A DNA stretch of 64,000 bases, taken from NCBI GenBank assembly GCA_965243335.1, contig OZ251545.1:1736001-1800000 (forward strand), written 5' to 3'. The stretch comes from JAJDXW01 sp965243335 (GTDB lineage Bacteria; Pseudomonadota; Gammaproteobacteria; HK1). The notes below the pieces were generated by a model. The model saw only the letters and a list, made by a program, of their open reading frames with translations. It searched no databases and was not told the origin of the DNA. This document shows, piece by piece, positions 53,209 through 61,885 of the stretch. Numbering within the stretch: the stretch's first letter is position 1; every line of letters begins with the position of its first letter. Made by a program: the position numbers and the translations under genes.

Positions 53209-53973
53209 TCAGCCGGCGAGCCAGCCGCCGTCCACCATCAGGCAGGAGCCGGTGGTGAACGACGATTCGCCGCTCGCGAGGAAGAGCGCGGCCTGCGCGA
53301 CCTCCTCGGGCTCCCCGAGCCGGCCCAGCGGGTGGCGCGAGACGGACCACGCCCGCGCGGCCGCCGGGTCCTCCGCCAGGCGAAACCCCGACTCGAGGAG
53401 CGGGGTCCGGATGGCCCCCGGGACGATCGTGTTGACGCGGATCCCCTCCGGGGCATGGTCCACCGCCATCGAGCGGGCGAGGGACGCGACCGCGCCCTTG
53501 GAGGCGAGGTAGGCGGCGTTGCGCCGCCCGCCGGCGAAGGCGAGCTGGGAGGCGATGAGGATGACGGCTCCGCCGCCCCGCGCGCGCATCGACCGGATGG
53601 CGGCGCGGGACCAGAGGAAGCTCCCGGTGAGGTTCGTGCCGAGCACCCCCTCCCACTCGGCGAGGGTCGTGTCGGGGACGCTCTTGCGGCTCGCCCACCC
53701 GGCGCAGGCGAGGAGGACGTCGAACCCGCCGAACCGTTCCTCGATGGCCGCCGCGTGGCGTTCCACGGCCGCTTCGTCGCCGACGTCGCCCTCGAGCAGG
53801 AGCGGCGCCTTCCCCCCGGCGCACTCGCGGGCGGCGTCCGCGAGCCTCGCGGCGTCGCGGTCCACGAGCGCGAGGTCGGCGCCTTCCCGCGAGAAGAGCC
53901 GCGCGCTGGCGAGGCCGATCCCCGAGGCCCCGCCGGTGATCGCCGCGACCTTGCCGGCCAGTCGTCCAAGCAC
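53209..53973 (-). CDS. Short-chain dehydrogenase/reductase (classical SDR)
   Basis: This 254-residue NAD(P)-dependent oxidoreductase has TGGASGIG (cofactor loop, about residues 13 to 20), an acidic residue in LVDRDAARL favouring NAD, an NNAG-equivalent ACAGWAS, catalytic Ser in ILIASQLAF, YxxxK in YLASKGAV, and the family ending FTTGSCLMVDGGWLAG. The start is a GTG preceded by a purine-rich stretch. The substrate is unknown; a hydroxy acid or sugar-acid derivative is plausible given the neighbouring enolase-family and glycolate oxidase genes. A MITE-like repeat lies just upstream. Confidence 0.93.
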   Translation of the reverse strand: MLGRLAGKVAAITGGASGIGLASARLFSREGADLALVDRDAARLADAARECAGGKAPLLLEGDVGDEAAVERHAAAIEERFGGFDVLLACAGWASRKSVPDTTLAEWEGVLGTNLTGSFLWSRAAIRSMRARGGGAVILIASQLAFAGGRRNAAYLASKGAVASLARSMAVDHAPEGIRVNTIVPGAIRTPLLESGFRLAEDPAAARAWSVSRHPLGRLGEPEEVAQAALFLASGESSFTTGSCLMVDGGWLAG

Positions 53974-54048
53974 TGCCGAATCCCTGCCTCCCCTGCCTTC
54001 GCCGGATTGTAATCCAGGAGCCGTCCGGACCCGGGAGGCTCGTGAAGT

Positions 54049-54234
54049 GTTTGTAACCTATTGATATAAAGTAAGGACAACAGGAGGCGGGATATCTTTC
54101 ACCCCACGGCGGCGCTTGTGCGGCGTCCTGGGAACGCTTGTGTCCCGCCCGCATCTTTCTCCCGGGCGCTTCACTTCGGTCCGCTGCGGGCGAGACGCCC
54201 GCGTTCCCAGGACCTATATCAATAAGTTACGAAC
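54049..54234. mobile_element. MITE-like element with 20-bp terminal inverted repeats (copy 5)
   Basis: The left end GTTTGTAACCTATTGATATA (54049-54068) and the right end TATATCAATAAGTTACGAAC (54215-54234) are inverted repeats matching at 18 of 20 positions. Inside lie GATATCTTTCACCCCACGG and the palindromic core 54126-54212 (TCCTGGGAACGCTTGTGTCC arms). It encodes no protein. The right end supplies the last codons and stop of glcF on the minus strand. This is the most complete member of the repeat family in the window. Confidence 0.75.
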
Positions 54235-55498
54235 CACGCACATGCCTTGACCTTGGAGGCGCGGGGTCCAGCAGCTCGATCCAGTGGACGACGGGCGGGG
54301 CCGCCCGCCGGCGAAGGTGCAGCAGGCAGCCGACGTTCGCGGTGGCGATGACCTCCGGGCCCCCGCGCTCCAGGGCCTCCACCTTGCGTTCGAGGAGGCG
54401 CTTCGAGAGGGCGGGCTCCAGCATCGAGTACGTGCCCGCCGACCCGCAGCAAAGGTGCGCGTCCGCGACCGGAGCCCGCTCGAACCCGCACCGGTCGAGG
54501 ACCTGCTCCACCGCGCCCGCGGCCCGAAGCCCGTGGCTCAGGGTGCACGGCGCATGGAAGGCGACCTTCGGCCCGCGTCCCTTCCCCTTCTCCTTCAGCC
54601 CCAGCCGGTCGAGCGCCATCTCGTCGGCCGCGAGCGCTTCGGCGACCGCTTCCCCCACGTCGCGCGCGAGCGACGAGACCCGCGCCGCCTTCTCCGCGTA
54701 GGCGGGGTCGTCCCGCAGCAGGTGGCCGTACTCGCGGATCACCGCCCCGCAGCCGCTCGCGGTGAAGACGATCGCTTCCGCCCCGCTCTCGACGTGCGGC
54801 CACCATGCGTCGATGTTGCGCCTCATGCGTGCGGCGGCGCGGGCGGGCGCGGTCAGGTGGTGGTCGATCGCCCCGCAGCAGCCTTCCCCGCGCGCCCGGA
54901 CGAGGCTGATCCCGAGCCGGTCGAAGACCCGCGCGGCGGCGGCGTTGATCCGGGGCTCGGCCGCCCGCTGCACGCAGCCCGAGAGCACCAGCATGCGCCG
55001 CCGGTGGCGGCCGGCCGGGCGCCGTCCGGCCCGCCGGGCGGCCGGGACCATGCGGCGGAGCCCACGCGGCAGGAAGGGCCGGGCGGTCCGCCCGGCGAGG
55101 AGGAGGAGCCGAACCAGGAGCGGGCGCGCGAATATGGCCCGGATCGCGAGCCGCGCGAGCGCCTCGGGCCAGGACCGCCGGGTCCGCTCCTCCGCCAGCT
55201 CGCGCCCGACGTCGACGAGGCGGCCGTACTCCACCCCGGACGGGCAGGTCGTCTCGCAGGCCCGGCAGGTGAGGCAGCGGTCGAGGTGGGTGAGGGTGCG
55301 GTGGGTCGGCCGATGCCCCTCCAGGACCTGCTTGATGAGGTAGATCCGCCCCCGCGGGCCATCCAGTTCGTTGCCGAGGAGCTGGTAGGTGGGGCAGGTC
55401 GCGTTGCAGAACCCGCAGTGCACGCACTTTCGCAGGATCCCTTCGGCCTCCCGGCCCTTCGGGGTCGCGAGGAGGTCGGCGGGTATCGAGGTCTGCAT
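54227..55498 (-). CDS. glcF: Glycolate oxidase iron-sulfur subunit GlcF
   Basis: This 423-residue subunit carries electrons from the flavin subunits GlcD/GlcE toward the quinone pool. Two 4Fe-4S clusters are visible: CVHCGFCNATCP (about residues 25 to 36) and CLTCRACETTCP (about 75 to 86). Two CCG-type domains follow, with SGCVQRA, EGCCGAIDHH, APCTLSHG and CCGSAGTYS. The last residues (SRHVRGS) and the stop lie inside the MITE right end, so the native C-terminus may have been slightly replaced. It is last gene of the leftward nadX-glcD-glcE-glcF cluster, 62 bp after glcE. Confidence 0.94.
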   Translation of the reverse strand: MQTSIPADLLATPKGREAEGILRKCVHCGFCNATCPTYQLLGNELDGPRGRIYLIKQVLEGHRPTHRTLTHLDRCLTCRACETTCPSGVEYGRLVDVGRELAEERTRRSWPEALARLAIRAIFARPLLVRLLLLAGRTARPFLPRGLRRMVPAARRAGRRPAGRHRRRMLVLSGCVQRAAEPRINAAAARVFDRLGISLVRARGEGCCGAIDHHLTAPARAAARMRRNIDAWWPHVESGAEAIVFTASGCGAVIREYGHLLRDDPAYAEKAARVSSLARDVGEAVAEALAADEMALDRLGLKEKGKGRGPKVAFHAPCTLSHGLRAAGAVEQVLDRCGFERAPVADAHLCCGSAGTYSMLEPALSKRLLERKVEALERGGPEVIATANVGCLLHLRRRAAPPVVHWIELLDPAPPRSRHVRGS

Positions 55499-55560
55499 GG
55501 CCGGGGTTCGCTCGGTGGGGGTGGGAGGGCGGCTCGGTCGAGGGTCGGAGCGGGCGAGGG

Positions 55561-56616
55561 TCAGAGGTCCGGGTACAGGCGGCCCGGATTCAGGATGCGG
55601 CGGGGGTCGAAGGCGTCCTTGAGGCGCGCGTGGAGGCCGGCGAGCCCTTCAGCGAGGGGATGGAACGGCTCGTCGCGATCCCCTCCCCGAAAGCAGGCCG
55701 CGTGGCCGCGCGCCGCCTCCGCGGCCGCCCGCAGCTCCGCGCCCGGCGCGCTGCTCCGCACCCACCGCTGGGCGCCGCCCCAGTCGATGAGCACGGCGGC
55801 GCCCGGTAGGCCGCCGGGGGGCGTGTGGGCGGGGACGGAGAGCCGCCAGAGGGGCGGTCCGTCTTCCGCTAAGAACGGGTGGCGGTGGTCGCGCACGCTC
55901 TCCCACAGCCCCTCGTCGCCGGGCTCGCCGCCGATCCGCTCCGCGGCCTCCGCGACGGCCGCCTCCGCCCCGGCGAGCCGCACGTGGAGGCGTTCGCCGT
56001 CGTGGCAGGCGCCGAGGATCGGGAGCGGCGCCCGCGCCCACGCGGTGAGGCGCCGGACCGCCTCGCCGGCGTTCAGCTCGAAGACCCGCGTCCGGTCGTC
56101 GGCGGGGCGCGGAAGGAGCTTGAACGAGACCTCGAGCAGCACCCCGAGGGTGCCGAACGCCCCCGCCATGAGGCGCGAGACGTCGTAGCCGGCGACGTTC
56201 TTCATGACCTCGCCGCCGAACGAGAGCACGTCGCCGCGCCCGTTGACGATGCGGGCGCCGAGCATGAAGTCGCGCACCGCCCCGGTCCACGGCCGGGAGG
56301 GGCCGCTCAGGGCGCACGCCACCGCCCCGCCGATGGTGGAGGCCGCCCCGTGGCGGGGCGGGTCGAACGCGAGCCACTGGCCGTGCCCGGCGAGCGCGGC
56401 CTGCGTATCGGCCACCCGGGTCCCCGCCCGCACGGTGAGCACCAGCTCGCTCGGCTCATGGCTCACGATGCCCCGGTGCTCCCCCACCTCCAGGAGCTCT
56501 CCCGTCGGGGCGCGGCCGAGGAAGCGCCGGGTGCCGCCCCCCTCGATCGAGAGCGGCGCGCCGGACTCGAACGCGGCCCGCACCCGTCCCCGGATCTCCT
56601 CCGTCCGGTCCGCCAC
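55561..56616 (-). CDS. glcE: Glycolate oxidase FAD-binding subunit GlcE
   Basis: This 351-residue protein has the short FAD-binding_4 fold of GlcE: LSIEGGGTRRFLGRAP, LTVRAGTRVADTQAALAGHG, the GAASTIGGAVACALSGPSRP block, GEVMKNVAGYDVSRLMAG and a C-terminal FDPRRILNPGRLYP. GlcE pairs with GlcD and GlcF to oxidise glycolate to glyoxylate at the membrane. The start is a GTG. It is flanked by glcD (102 bp upstream) and glcF in the standard D-E-F order. Confidence 0.94.
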   Translation of the reverse strand: MADRTEEIRGRVRAAFESGAPLSIEGGGTRRFLGRAPTGELLEVGEHRGIVSHEPSELVLTVRAGTRVADTQAALAGHGQWLAFDPPRHGAASTIGGAVACALSGPSRPWTGAVRDFMLGARIVNGRGDVLSFGGEVMKNVAGYDVSRLMAGAFGTLGVLLEVSFKLLPRPADDRTRVFELNAGEAVRRLTAWARAPLPILGACHDGERLHVRLAGAEAAVAEAAERIGGEPGDEGLWESVRDHRHPFLAEDGPPLWRLSVPAHTPPGGLPGAAVLIDWGGAQRWVRSSAPGAELRAAAEAARGHAACFRGGDRDEPFHPLAEGLAGLHARLKDAFDPRRILNPGRLYPDL

Positions 56617-56718
56617 CTGTCCGCGCTCCTTGCCGCCCCGGTCCCGGTCCGCGCCGCCGCTACCAGGCTGCCGCGGGGCAGGTCGAGGCGGGACCCCGGC
56701 GCGGTCCGCGGCCCGGCA

Positions 56719-58248
56719 TCAGTATCGCTCGAGCTCGGGGAAGGGCAGGTTGCCTCGATGGACGTGCATCGCGCCGAACTCCGCGCAGCGTTGCAGGGTC
56801 GGCACCGCCTTGCCGGGGTTGAGGAGCCCGCGCGGGTCCCACGCCCGCTTGACCGCGTGGAACTGCTCCAGCTCGTGGGCCGGGAACTGGACGCACATCT
56901 GGTTCAGCTTCTCCACCCCGACCCCGTGCTCTCCGGTGACCGTGCCGCCGACCTCGATGCAGATCTCGAGGATCCGCCCCCCGAACTCCTCGGTGCGCTC
57001 GACCTCCCCCGGCCGGTTCGCGTCGAAGAGGATGAGGGGATGCAGGTTGCCGTCGCCGGCGTGGAACACGTTCGCCACGTCGAGGCCGTACTCCGCCGAG
57101 AGCTGGCGCATGCGCTGGAGGACCTCCGCCAGCCGCTTGCGGGGGATGGTGCCGTCGATGCAGTAGTAGTCCGGCGAGATGCGGCCGACGGCGGGGAACG
57201 CGGACTTTCGGCCGAGCCAGAACCGCGCCCGCTCGGCCTCGTCGTCCGCGACCCGGACCTCCCTCGCCCCCGAGCGTTCGAGGACCTCCCGCATCTCCTC
57301 GACCTGGGCGGCGGCCTCCGCCTCCGTCCCGTCCACCTCGCAGAGCAGGATGGCCGCCGCGTCGGTCGGATAGCCGCAGCGGGCGAAGTCCTCCGCGGCC
57401 CGGATCGCGGGGCGGTCCATCATCTCCAGCCCGGCCGGGACGACCCCGCTCGCCATGACGTTCGCCACCGCGTCCCCGGCGCGGCCGAGGTCGTCGAAGG
57501 CGGCGAGCAGGACCCGGGCCGTCTCCGGCTTGGGGAGGAGTCGCACGGTCGCCTCCACGATGATCCCGAGCATCCCCTCCGAGCCGGTGATGAGGGCGAG
57601 GAGGTCGTAGCCGGGCGCGTCGAGCGCTTCCCCGCCCAGGGTGAGGAGCCGGCCTTCGACGTCGACCACCTTCACTTCGAGGAGGTTGTGGACGGTGAGC
57701 CCGTACTTGAGGCAGTGCAGCCCCCCCGAGTTCTCGGCGATGTTCCCGCCGATGGAGCACGCGATCTGCGAGGAAGGGTCCGGCGCGTAGTAGAGCCCGT
57801 GCGGGTCGGCCGCCTCGGAGATGGCGAGGTTGCGCACCCCCGGCTGCACCCGGGCGAGACGGCGGTCCGGGTCGAGCTCCAGTATCCGGTTGAACTTCGC
57901 GAGGCTCAGGAGCAGCCCGTCCTCGAGGGGGAGGGCGCCCCCGGAGAGGCCGGTGCCGGCGCCGCGGGCGACCACCGGCACGCCCTGCGCCGCCGCCGTG
58001 CGCACGACGCGCTGCACGTCCTCCACCCGGTCCGGCAGGACCGCGATCATCGGCAGGCGGCGATAGACGGAGAGCCCGTCGCACTCGAAGGGGCGAAGCT
58101 CCTCCGGCTCGGTGAGGACCGAGTCGCGGGGGAGGAAGGTCAGGAGCTCGGACGCGAGCTCGGCGCGGCGGGCCGAGCGCGACCGGTCGTCGGGGGCTGG
58201 CCCGGAGTGTTCACCGGGCGTCGTCGCGAGGGCGGCGGTAGTGGCCAT
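56719..58248 (-). CDS. glcD: Glycolate oxidase catalytic FAD subunit GlcD
   Basis: This 509-residue FAD-linked oxidase uses the vanillyl-alcohol-oxidase fold. The FAD-binding region has VPVVARGAGTGLSGGALPLE, PSSQIACSIGGNIAENSGG and the LITGSEGMLGIIVEATVRL motif. The C-terminal catalytic part has the metal/substrate motif VFHAGDGNLHPL and EHGVGVEKL, ending DPRGLLNPGK. It oxidises glycolate or related 2-hydroxy acids. The ATG at 58248 is favoured; an in-frame start at 58287 would add 13 low-complexity residues. It precedes glcE and glcF and follows the aspartate dehydrogenase gene by 155 bp. Confidence 0.95.
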   Translation of the reverse strand: MATTAALATTPGEHSGPAPDDRSRSARRAELASELLTFLPRDSVLTEPEELRPFECDGLSVYRRLPMIAVLPDRVEDVQRVVRTAAAQGVPVVARGAGTGLSGGALPLEDGLLLSLAKFNRILELDPDRRLARVQPGVRNLAISEAADPHGLYYAPDPSSQIACSIGGNIAENSGGLHCLKYGLTVHNLLEVKVVDVEGRLLTLGGEALDAPGYDLLALITGSEGMLGIIVEATVRLLPKPETARVLLAAFDDLGRAGDAVANVMASGVVPAGLEMMDRPAIRAAEDFARCGYPTDAAAILLCEVDGTEAEAAAQVEEMREVLERSGAREVRVADDEAERARFWLGRKSAFPAVGRISPDYYCIDGTIPRKRLAEVLQRMRQLSAEYGLDVANVFHAGDGNLHPLILFDANRPGEVERTEEFGGRILEICIEVGGTVTGEHGVGVEKLNQMCVQFPAHELEQFHAVKRAWDPRGLLNPGKAVPTLQRCAEFGAMHVHRGNLPFPELERY

Positions 58249-58403
58249 GGAACCTGTCCCGCGGCCCCGCGCCGGCCGGGTCGCCAAGCCGCGCGGGCCG
58301 CCTTCGTGCCTGAGCGTCGGGAAAGCCTAACACGCGGGCGGGCGCGGTCGGGCTCCGGCGCCCGGGCTCGAAGAGTGGTGGCCGGCGCCGTGACGACCCG
58401 GCT

Positions 58404-59261
58404 TCAGGTCCCCACCACGAGGGGGCTCACCAGCTTTCGCAGGGTCGCGAGCACGCTCGGGGCCACGATCCGGCCGGTGCGGGGGTTGCTCGGGCTCGGC
58501 GCGTTCTCGATGCGGAGGCTGAGCCGGGCCGCCTCCGCTTCGACGGTGACCTCGTGGACGTTGCGGGTGATCGTCGGGTCCACCCAGACCTCGAGGCGGG
58601 TCCGGTCGGGGCCTACCCCCGCGAGCCCGAGCGCCGCCGCGACGTTGACGTTGGCGGGGAAGCATCGCGCCCCCTCGCGGGCGGTGCCGTCGAAGACGCG
58701 CGTCGGGGCCCGGAAGGCGTGCACGTCGACCCCCCGGTCGAGGAGCCAGGAGACCCCGTCGAGCCCCGCCGGGGGCTTGCGGGTGACCATGCGCACCTCC
58801 TCCACCTCGCCGAGGGCGGCGGCCTGCACCGCATCGAGGCCGAGGATCGCCCCGCTCGGCACGAGGATCCGCCCGCCGCGCCCGGCCGCGAGGTCGACGC
58901 ACCCGGGATGGTCGAGGAGCGCGCCCACGCTCACGCAGACGAGGGTGCGGCCCGCTTCGAGGGCGGGGCGGGCGACGTCCGCGAACGCGGCGGCCGGCGC
59001 GCACTCGACGACGACGTCCGCGACCTCCGGCAGCCCGCCGGCCCGGCGCACGTCCGGCGGGGCGCGGAAGCCCGCGCAGCGTTCCCGAGCGCGGTCGAGG
59101 TCCCGCGCCGCCACCGCCGCGAGCCCGATTCCGGGGACCGCGCCCGCGTCGATCGCCCGCGCGACCTCGAACCCGATGGCGCCGAGCCCCGCGACCGCGA
59201 CCCGGAGGGTCCGCGCCGGGCGGGCGCGCGAACGGCCTTGAGAATGGCCTTGAGAAGACAT
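58404..59261 (-). CDS. nadX: L-aspartate dehydrogenase
   Basis: This 285-residue NAD(P)-dependent enzyme converts aspartate to iminoaspartate/oxaloacetate and ammonia. The Rossmann start VAVAGLGAIGFEVARAID (about residues 20 to 37) is followed by VECAPAAAF, LVCVSVGALLDHP, LVPSGAILGLDAV and the family's diagnostic FPANVNVAAALGLAGVGPDR and ENAPSPSNPRTG. The gene is first in a leftward cluster with glcDEF. This enzyme can feed NAD synthesis or catabolise aspartate; here the company of glycolate oxidase genes hints at a carbon/nitrogen salvage role (inference). No strong ribosome-binding site was seen. Confidence 0.92.
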   Translation of the reverse strand: MSSQGHSQGRSRARPARTLRVAVAGLGAIGFEVARAIDAGAVPGIGLAAVAARDLDRARERCAGFRAPPDVRRAGGLPEVADVVVECAPAAAFADVARPALEAGRTLVCVSVGALLDHPGCVDLAAGRGGRILVPSGAILGLDAVQAAALGEVEEVRMVTRKPPAGLDGVSWLLDRGVDVHAFRAPTRVFDGTAREGARCFPANVNVAAALGLAGVGPDRTRLEVWVDPTITRNVHEVTVEAEAARLSLRIENAPSPSNPRTGRIVAPSVLATLRKLVSPLVVGT

Positions 59262-59282
59262 GTCGATTCCCGGTCGAGGTTC

Positions 59283-59560
59283 GTGCGCTGTTCTTAACCT
59301 GTTGATATAGGGAGGGTAGAGAGGGAGGCTAGATATTTTTACCCCACGGGGACGGCGCTTGCACGGCGTCCTGGGAACGCGGGCGTCTCGCCCGCACTCT
59401 TGTTCACGGGCGCTTCACACCCTGACCTTCGGTCCGCTGCGGGCGGGACGCCCGCGTTCCCAGGACGCCCGCGTTCCCAGGACGCCCACGCTCCCACGGA
59501 CGCGCCCACGAGAGGCGTGCCCGGCGAAAAAACCCCACCGCGCACCTGTCTCATGTCGAT
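59283..59560 (+). repeat. Interspersed palindromic repeat, copy 6
   Basis: In order it holds the terminal module GTTCTTAACCTGTTGATATA (59290-59309), AGATATTTTTACCCCACGG, a core from TCCTGGGAACG near 59368 to CGTTCCCAGGA near 59463 with a loop containing TTCACGGGCGCTTCACAC, extra tandem CGCCCGCGTTCCCAGGA units, then GGCGAAAAAACCCCACCGCG. It fills the divergent gap between nadX and the transporter operon (59,262-59,634); no gene lies there. Confidence 0.8.
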
Positions 59561-59634
59561 TCCCGGTTGATTCCCGGGCGGCTCCGCGCCCACAATTCGG
59601 CCCCGCATCATATCCGCCCGTCCGGGGGAGGCGC

Positions 59635-60630
59635 ATGGCGCTACTCGAGATCCGCGACCTGGTCACGCAGTTCGACACCACGGCCGGCGCCGTCCAGGCC
59701 GTGGACGGCATCTCGTACACCGTGGAGGAAGGGGAGACGGTGGCGGTGGTGGGCGAGTCCGGGTGCGGGAAGTCGGTGAGCGCCCTCTCGGTGCTGCGGC
59801 TCATCCCGAGCCCGCCGGGGCGGATCGCGGGCGGCTCGATCCGCTTCATGGGCCGCGACCTGCTCTCCCTCGGAGAGGACGAGATCCGCGAGATCCGCGG
59901 GCGCGACATCGGCATGGTGTTCCAGGAGCCGATGACCTCCCTCAACCCGGTGCTGTCGGTGGGGGTCCAGCTCACCGAGACGATCCTCCGCCACCGGGAC
60001 GTCCCCGCGGCGGCGGCCGGGGAGCGGGCCCTCGAATTGCTCCGCATGGTGGGCATCTCGGAGCCCGAGCGCCGGCTCCGCCAGTTTCCGCACCACCTGA
60101 GCGGGGGGATGCGCCAGCGGGTGATGATCGCCCTCGCCCTCTCGTGCGAGCCGAAGCTCATCATCGCCGACGAGCCGACGACCGCCCTCGACGTGACCAT
60201 CCAGGCCCAGATCCTCGAGCTCATGAAGGACCTCACGAAGCGCCTCGGGGTCTCCCTCATCGTGATCACCCACAACCTCGGGGTCGTCGCCCGGTACGCG
60301 GACCGGGTCAACGTGATGTACGCGGGGCGCATCATCGAATCGGGCAGCGCGCGCCAGATCTACCACCACCCCCGGCACCCCTACACCATCGGGCTGCTCG
60401 CCTCGGTGCCGCGCCTCGACCAGCCGCGCGGCGCCCGCCTCGTGCCCATCGAGGGGCAGCCGCCGGACCTGACGCGCCTCGACGGCGGCTGCTCGTTCCG
60501 GCCCCGCTGCCGCTTCATGGAGCCGGCCTGCGCCGAGGCCCGGCCCCCGCTCGTCCGGGTCGAGTCGGTGGGAGGAGGGCACCACGCGGCCTGCTTCCGG
60601 AGCGCCGATCTGGCGGAGGCGGCCGCATGA
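59635..60630 (+). CDS. Peptide/nickel-type ABC transporter ATPase (OppD/DppD-like)
   Basis: This 331-residue ATPase has Walker A GESGCGKS (about residues 41 to 48), the Q-loop in MVFQEPMTSLNPV, the ABC signature LSGGMRQRVMIA and Walker B LIIADEPTTALDV. The C-terminal oligopeptide-transporter extension includes HPRHPYTIGLLASVPRLD and the Cys-rich CSFRPRCRFMEPAC. It energises uptake of peptides, nickel or similar solutes. GGGGGAGG precedes the ATG. The stop overlaps the next start as ATGA, so both ATPases are co-translated. It is first in a rightward transporter operon. Confidence 0.95.
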   Translation: MALLEIRDLVTQFDTTAGAVQAVDGISYTVEEGETVAVVGESGCGKSVSALSVLRLIPSPPGRIAGGSIRFMGRDLLSLGEDEIREIRGRDIGMVFQEPMTSLNPVLSVGVQLTETILRHRDVPAAAAGERALELLRMVGISEPERRLRQFPHHLSGGMRQRVMIALALSCEPKLIIADEPTTALDVTIQAQILELMKDLTKRLGVSLIVITHNLGVVARYADRVNVMYAGRIIESGSARQIYHHPRHPYTIGLLASVPRLDQPRGARLVPIEGQPPDLTRLDGGCSFRPRCRFMEPACAEARPPLVRVESVGGGHHAACFRSADLAEAAA

Positions 60631-61727
60631 GCGCCGCGGCTTCCGGCCCCGGGGCCGCCGCCCCGCCCGCCGCGGGCACGGGCTCCGGCTCCGGCATGGG
60701 CTCCGGACCCGGCCCCGGCGCGGGGAACGGCGCGGCCCCCGGGGTCCCGTCCGAGGTGCTGCTCTCGGTCCGGGGCCTTCGCAAGTACTTCCCGGTGCTG
60801 GAGGGCCTCTTCATCAAGCGGGTGGTGGCGGAGGTCAAGGCGGTCGACGACGTGAGCTTCGACATCCGCCGGGGCGAGACCCTGGGGCTCGTCGGCGAGT
60901 CCGGCTGCGGCAAGACGACCATCGGGCGCTGCCTCCTCCGGCTCGAGCGCCCGACCGCGGGCAGCATCCTGTACCGGGGCGAGGACCTCGCGGCGATGTC
61001 CGACGAGGGGCTCAAGGCCCTGCGCCGGAAGATCCAGGTCATCTTCCAGGACCCGTTCAGCTCCCTCAACCCGCGCATGAAGATCGGGCAGATCCTCGCC
61101 GAGCCGATGCGGGTGCACCGGCTCCACGCGAGCGCGGCCGAGCGGCGCGACCGGGTGGACGAGCTGCTCCGGGTGTGCGGCCTCAACCCGAAGTTCATCG
61201 ACCGCTATCCGCACGAGATGAGCGGCGGCCAGCGCCAGCGGGTCGGCATCGCGCGGGCGCTCGCCCTCGACCCCGAGTTCATCGTCTGCGACGAGGCGGT
61301 GTCCGCCCTCGACGTGTCCATCCAGGCCCAGATCATCAACCTGCTCGAGGAGCTGCGCGAGGGGTTCGGGCTCACCTACCTCTTCATCGCGCACGATCTG
61401 AGCGTGGTGCGCCACCTCTGCCACCGGGTGGCGGTGATGTACCTCGGCAAGCTCGCGGAGGTCGCGGAGTGCGACGAGCTCTACGACAACCCCATGCACC
61501 CGTACACGCGGGCGCTCCTCTCCGCGGTCCCCGTGCCGGACCCGGTGGTGGAGGCGGAGCGCCGGCACCGGACCATCCAGGGCGAGGTGCCGAGCCCCAT
61601 CAACCCGCCGAGCGGCTGCGTCTTCCACCCGCGCTGCGAGTACGCGGCGCCGCGGTGCCGGAAGGACGCGCCGGAGCGGCGCGAGCTTCGGCCCGCGCAC
61701 TGGGTGGCGTGCACGGAGGTCGGGTAG
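60627..61727 (+). CDS. Peptide/nickel-type ABC transporter ATPase (OppF/DppF-like)
   Basis: This is the 366-residue second ATPase of the pair. After a disordered N-terminal extension of about 42 residues made of Gly, Ala, Ser and Pro (GTGSGSGMGSGPGPGAGNG), the ordinary domain follows: Walker A GESGCGKTT, VIFQDPFSSLNPRMKI, signature MSGGQRQRVGIARAL, Walker B FIVCDEAVSALDV, and the C-terminal GCVFHPRCEYAAPRC. The extension is unusual for the family; internal starts such as the GTG or ATG codons nearer SEVLLSVRGL would remove it. It overlaps the upstream ATPase by 4 bp. Confidence 0.95.
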   Translation: MSAAASGPGAAAPPAAGTGSGSGMGSGPGPGAGNGAAPGVPSEVLLSVRGLRKYFPVLEGLFIKRVVAEVKAVDDVSFDIRRGETLGLVGESGCGKTTIGRCLLRLERPTAGSILYRGEDLAAMSDEGLKALRRKIQVIFQDPFSSLNPRMKIGQILAEPMRVHRLHASAAERRDRVDELLRVCGLNPKFIDRYPHEMSGGQRQRVGIARALALDPEFIVCDEAVSALDVSIQAQIINLLEELREGFGLTYLFIAHDLSVVRHLCHRVAVMYLGKLAEVAECDELYDNPMHPYTRALLSAVPVPDPVVEAERRHRTIQGEVPSPINPPSGCVFHPRCEYAAPRCRKDAPERRELRPAHWVACTEVG

Positions 61728-61885
61728 CGCCGGGGCCGGATGGAGGAAGCCGGATAGCAGGATGGAGAGGAAGAGGAAGCCGGAGGGAGGCGGAGTCGGA
61801 TAGAATCGGCCCGGTTCGACCCGGCGCCGGCTCCCGTTCGACCCGGAGCGATCGACGACACTTTCAACCCATGAGGGAAGACATC

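Noticed and set aside
55879..59241. Rightward 1,120-codon open frame
   Set aside because: Antisense to glcE, glcD and nadX, all with clear family motifs.
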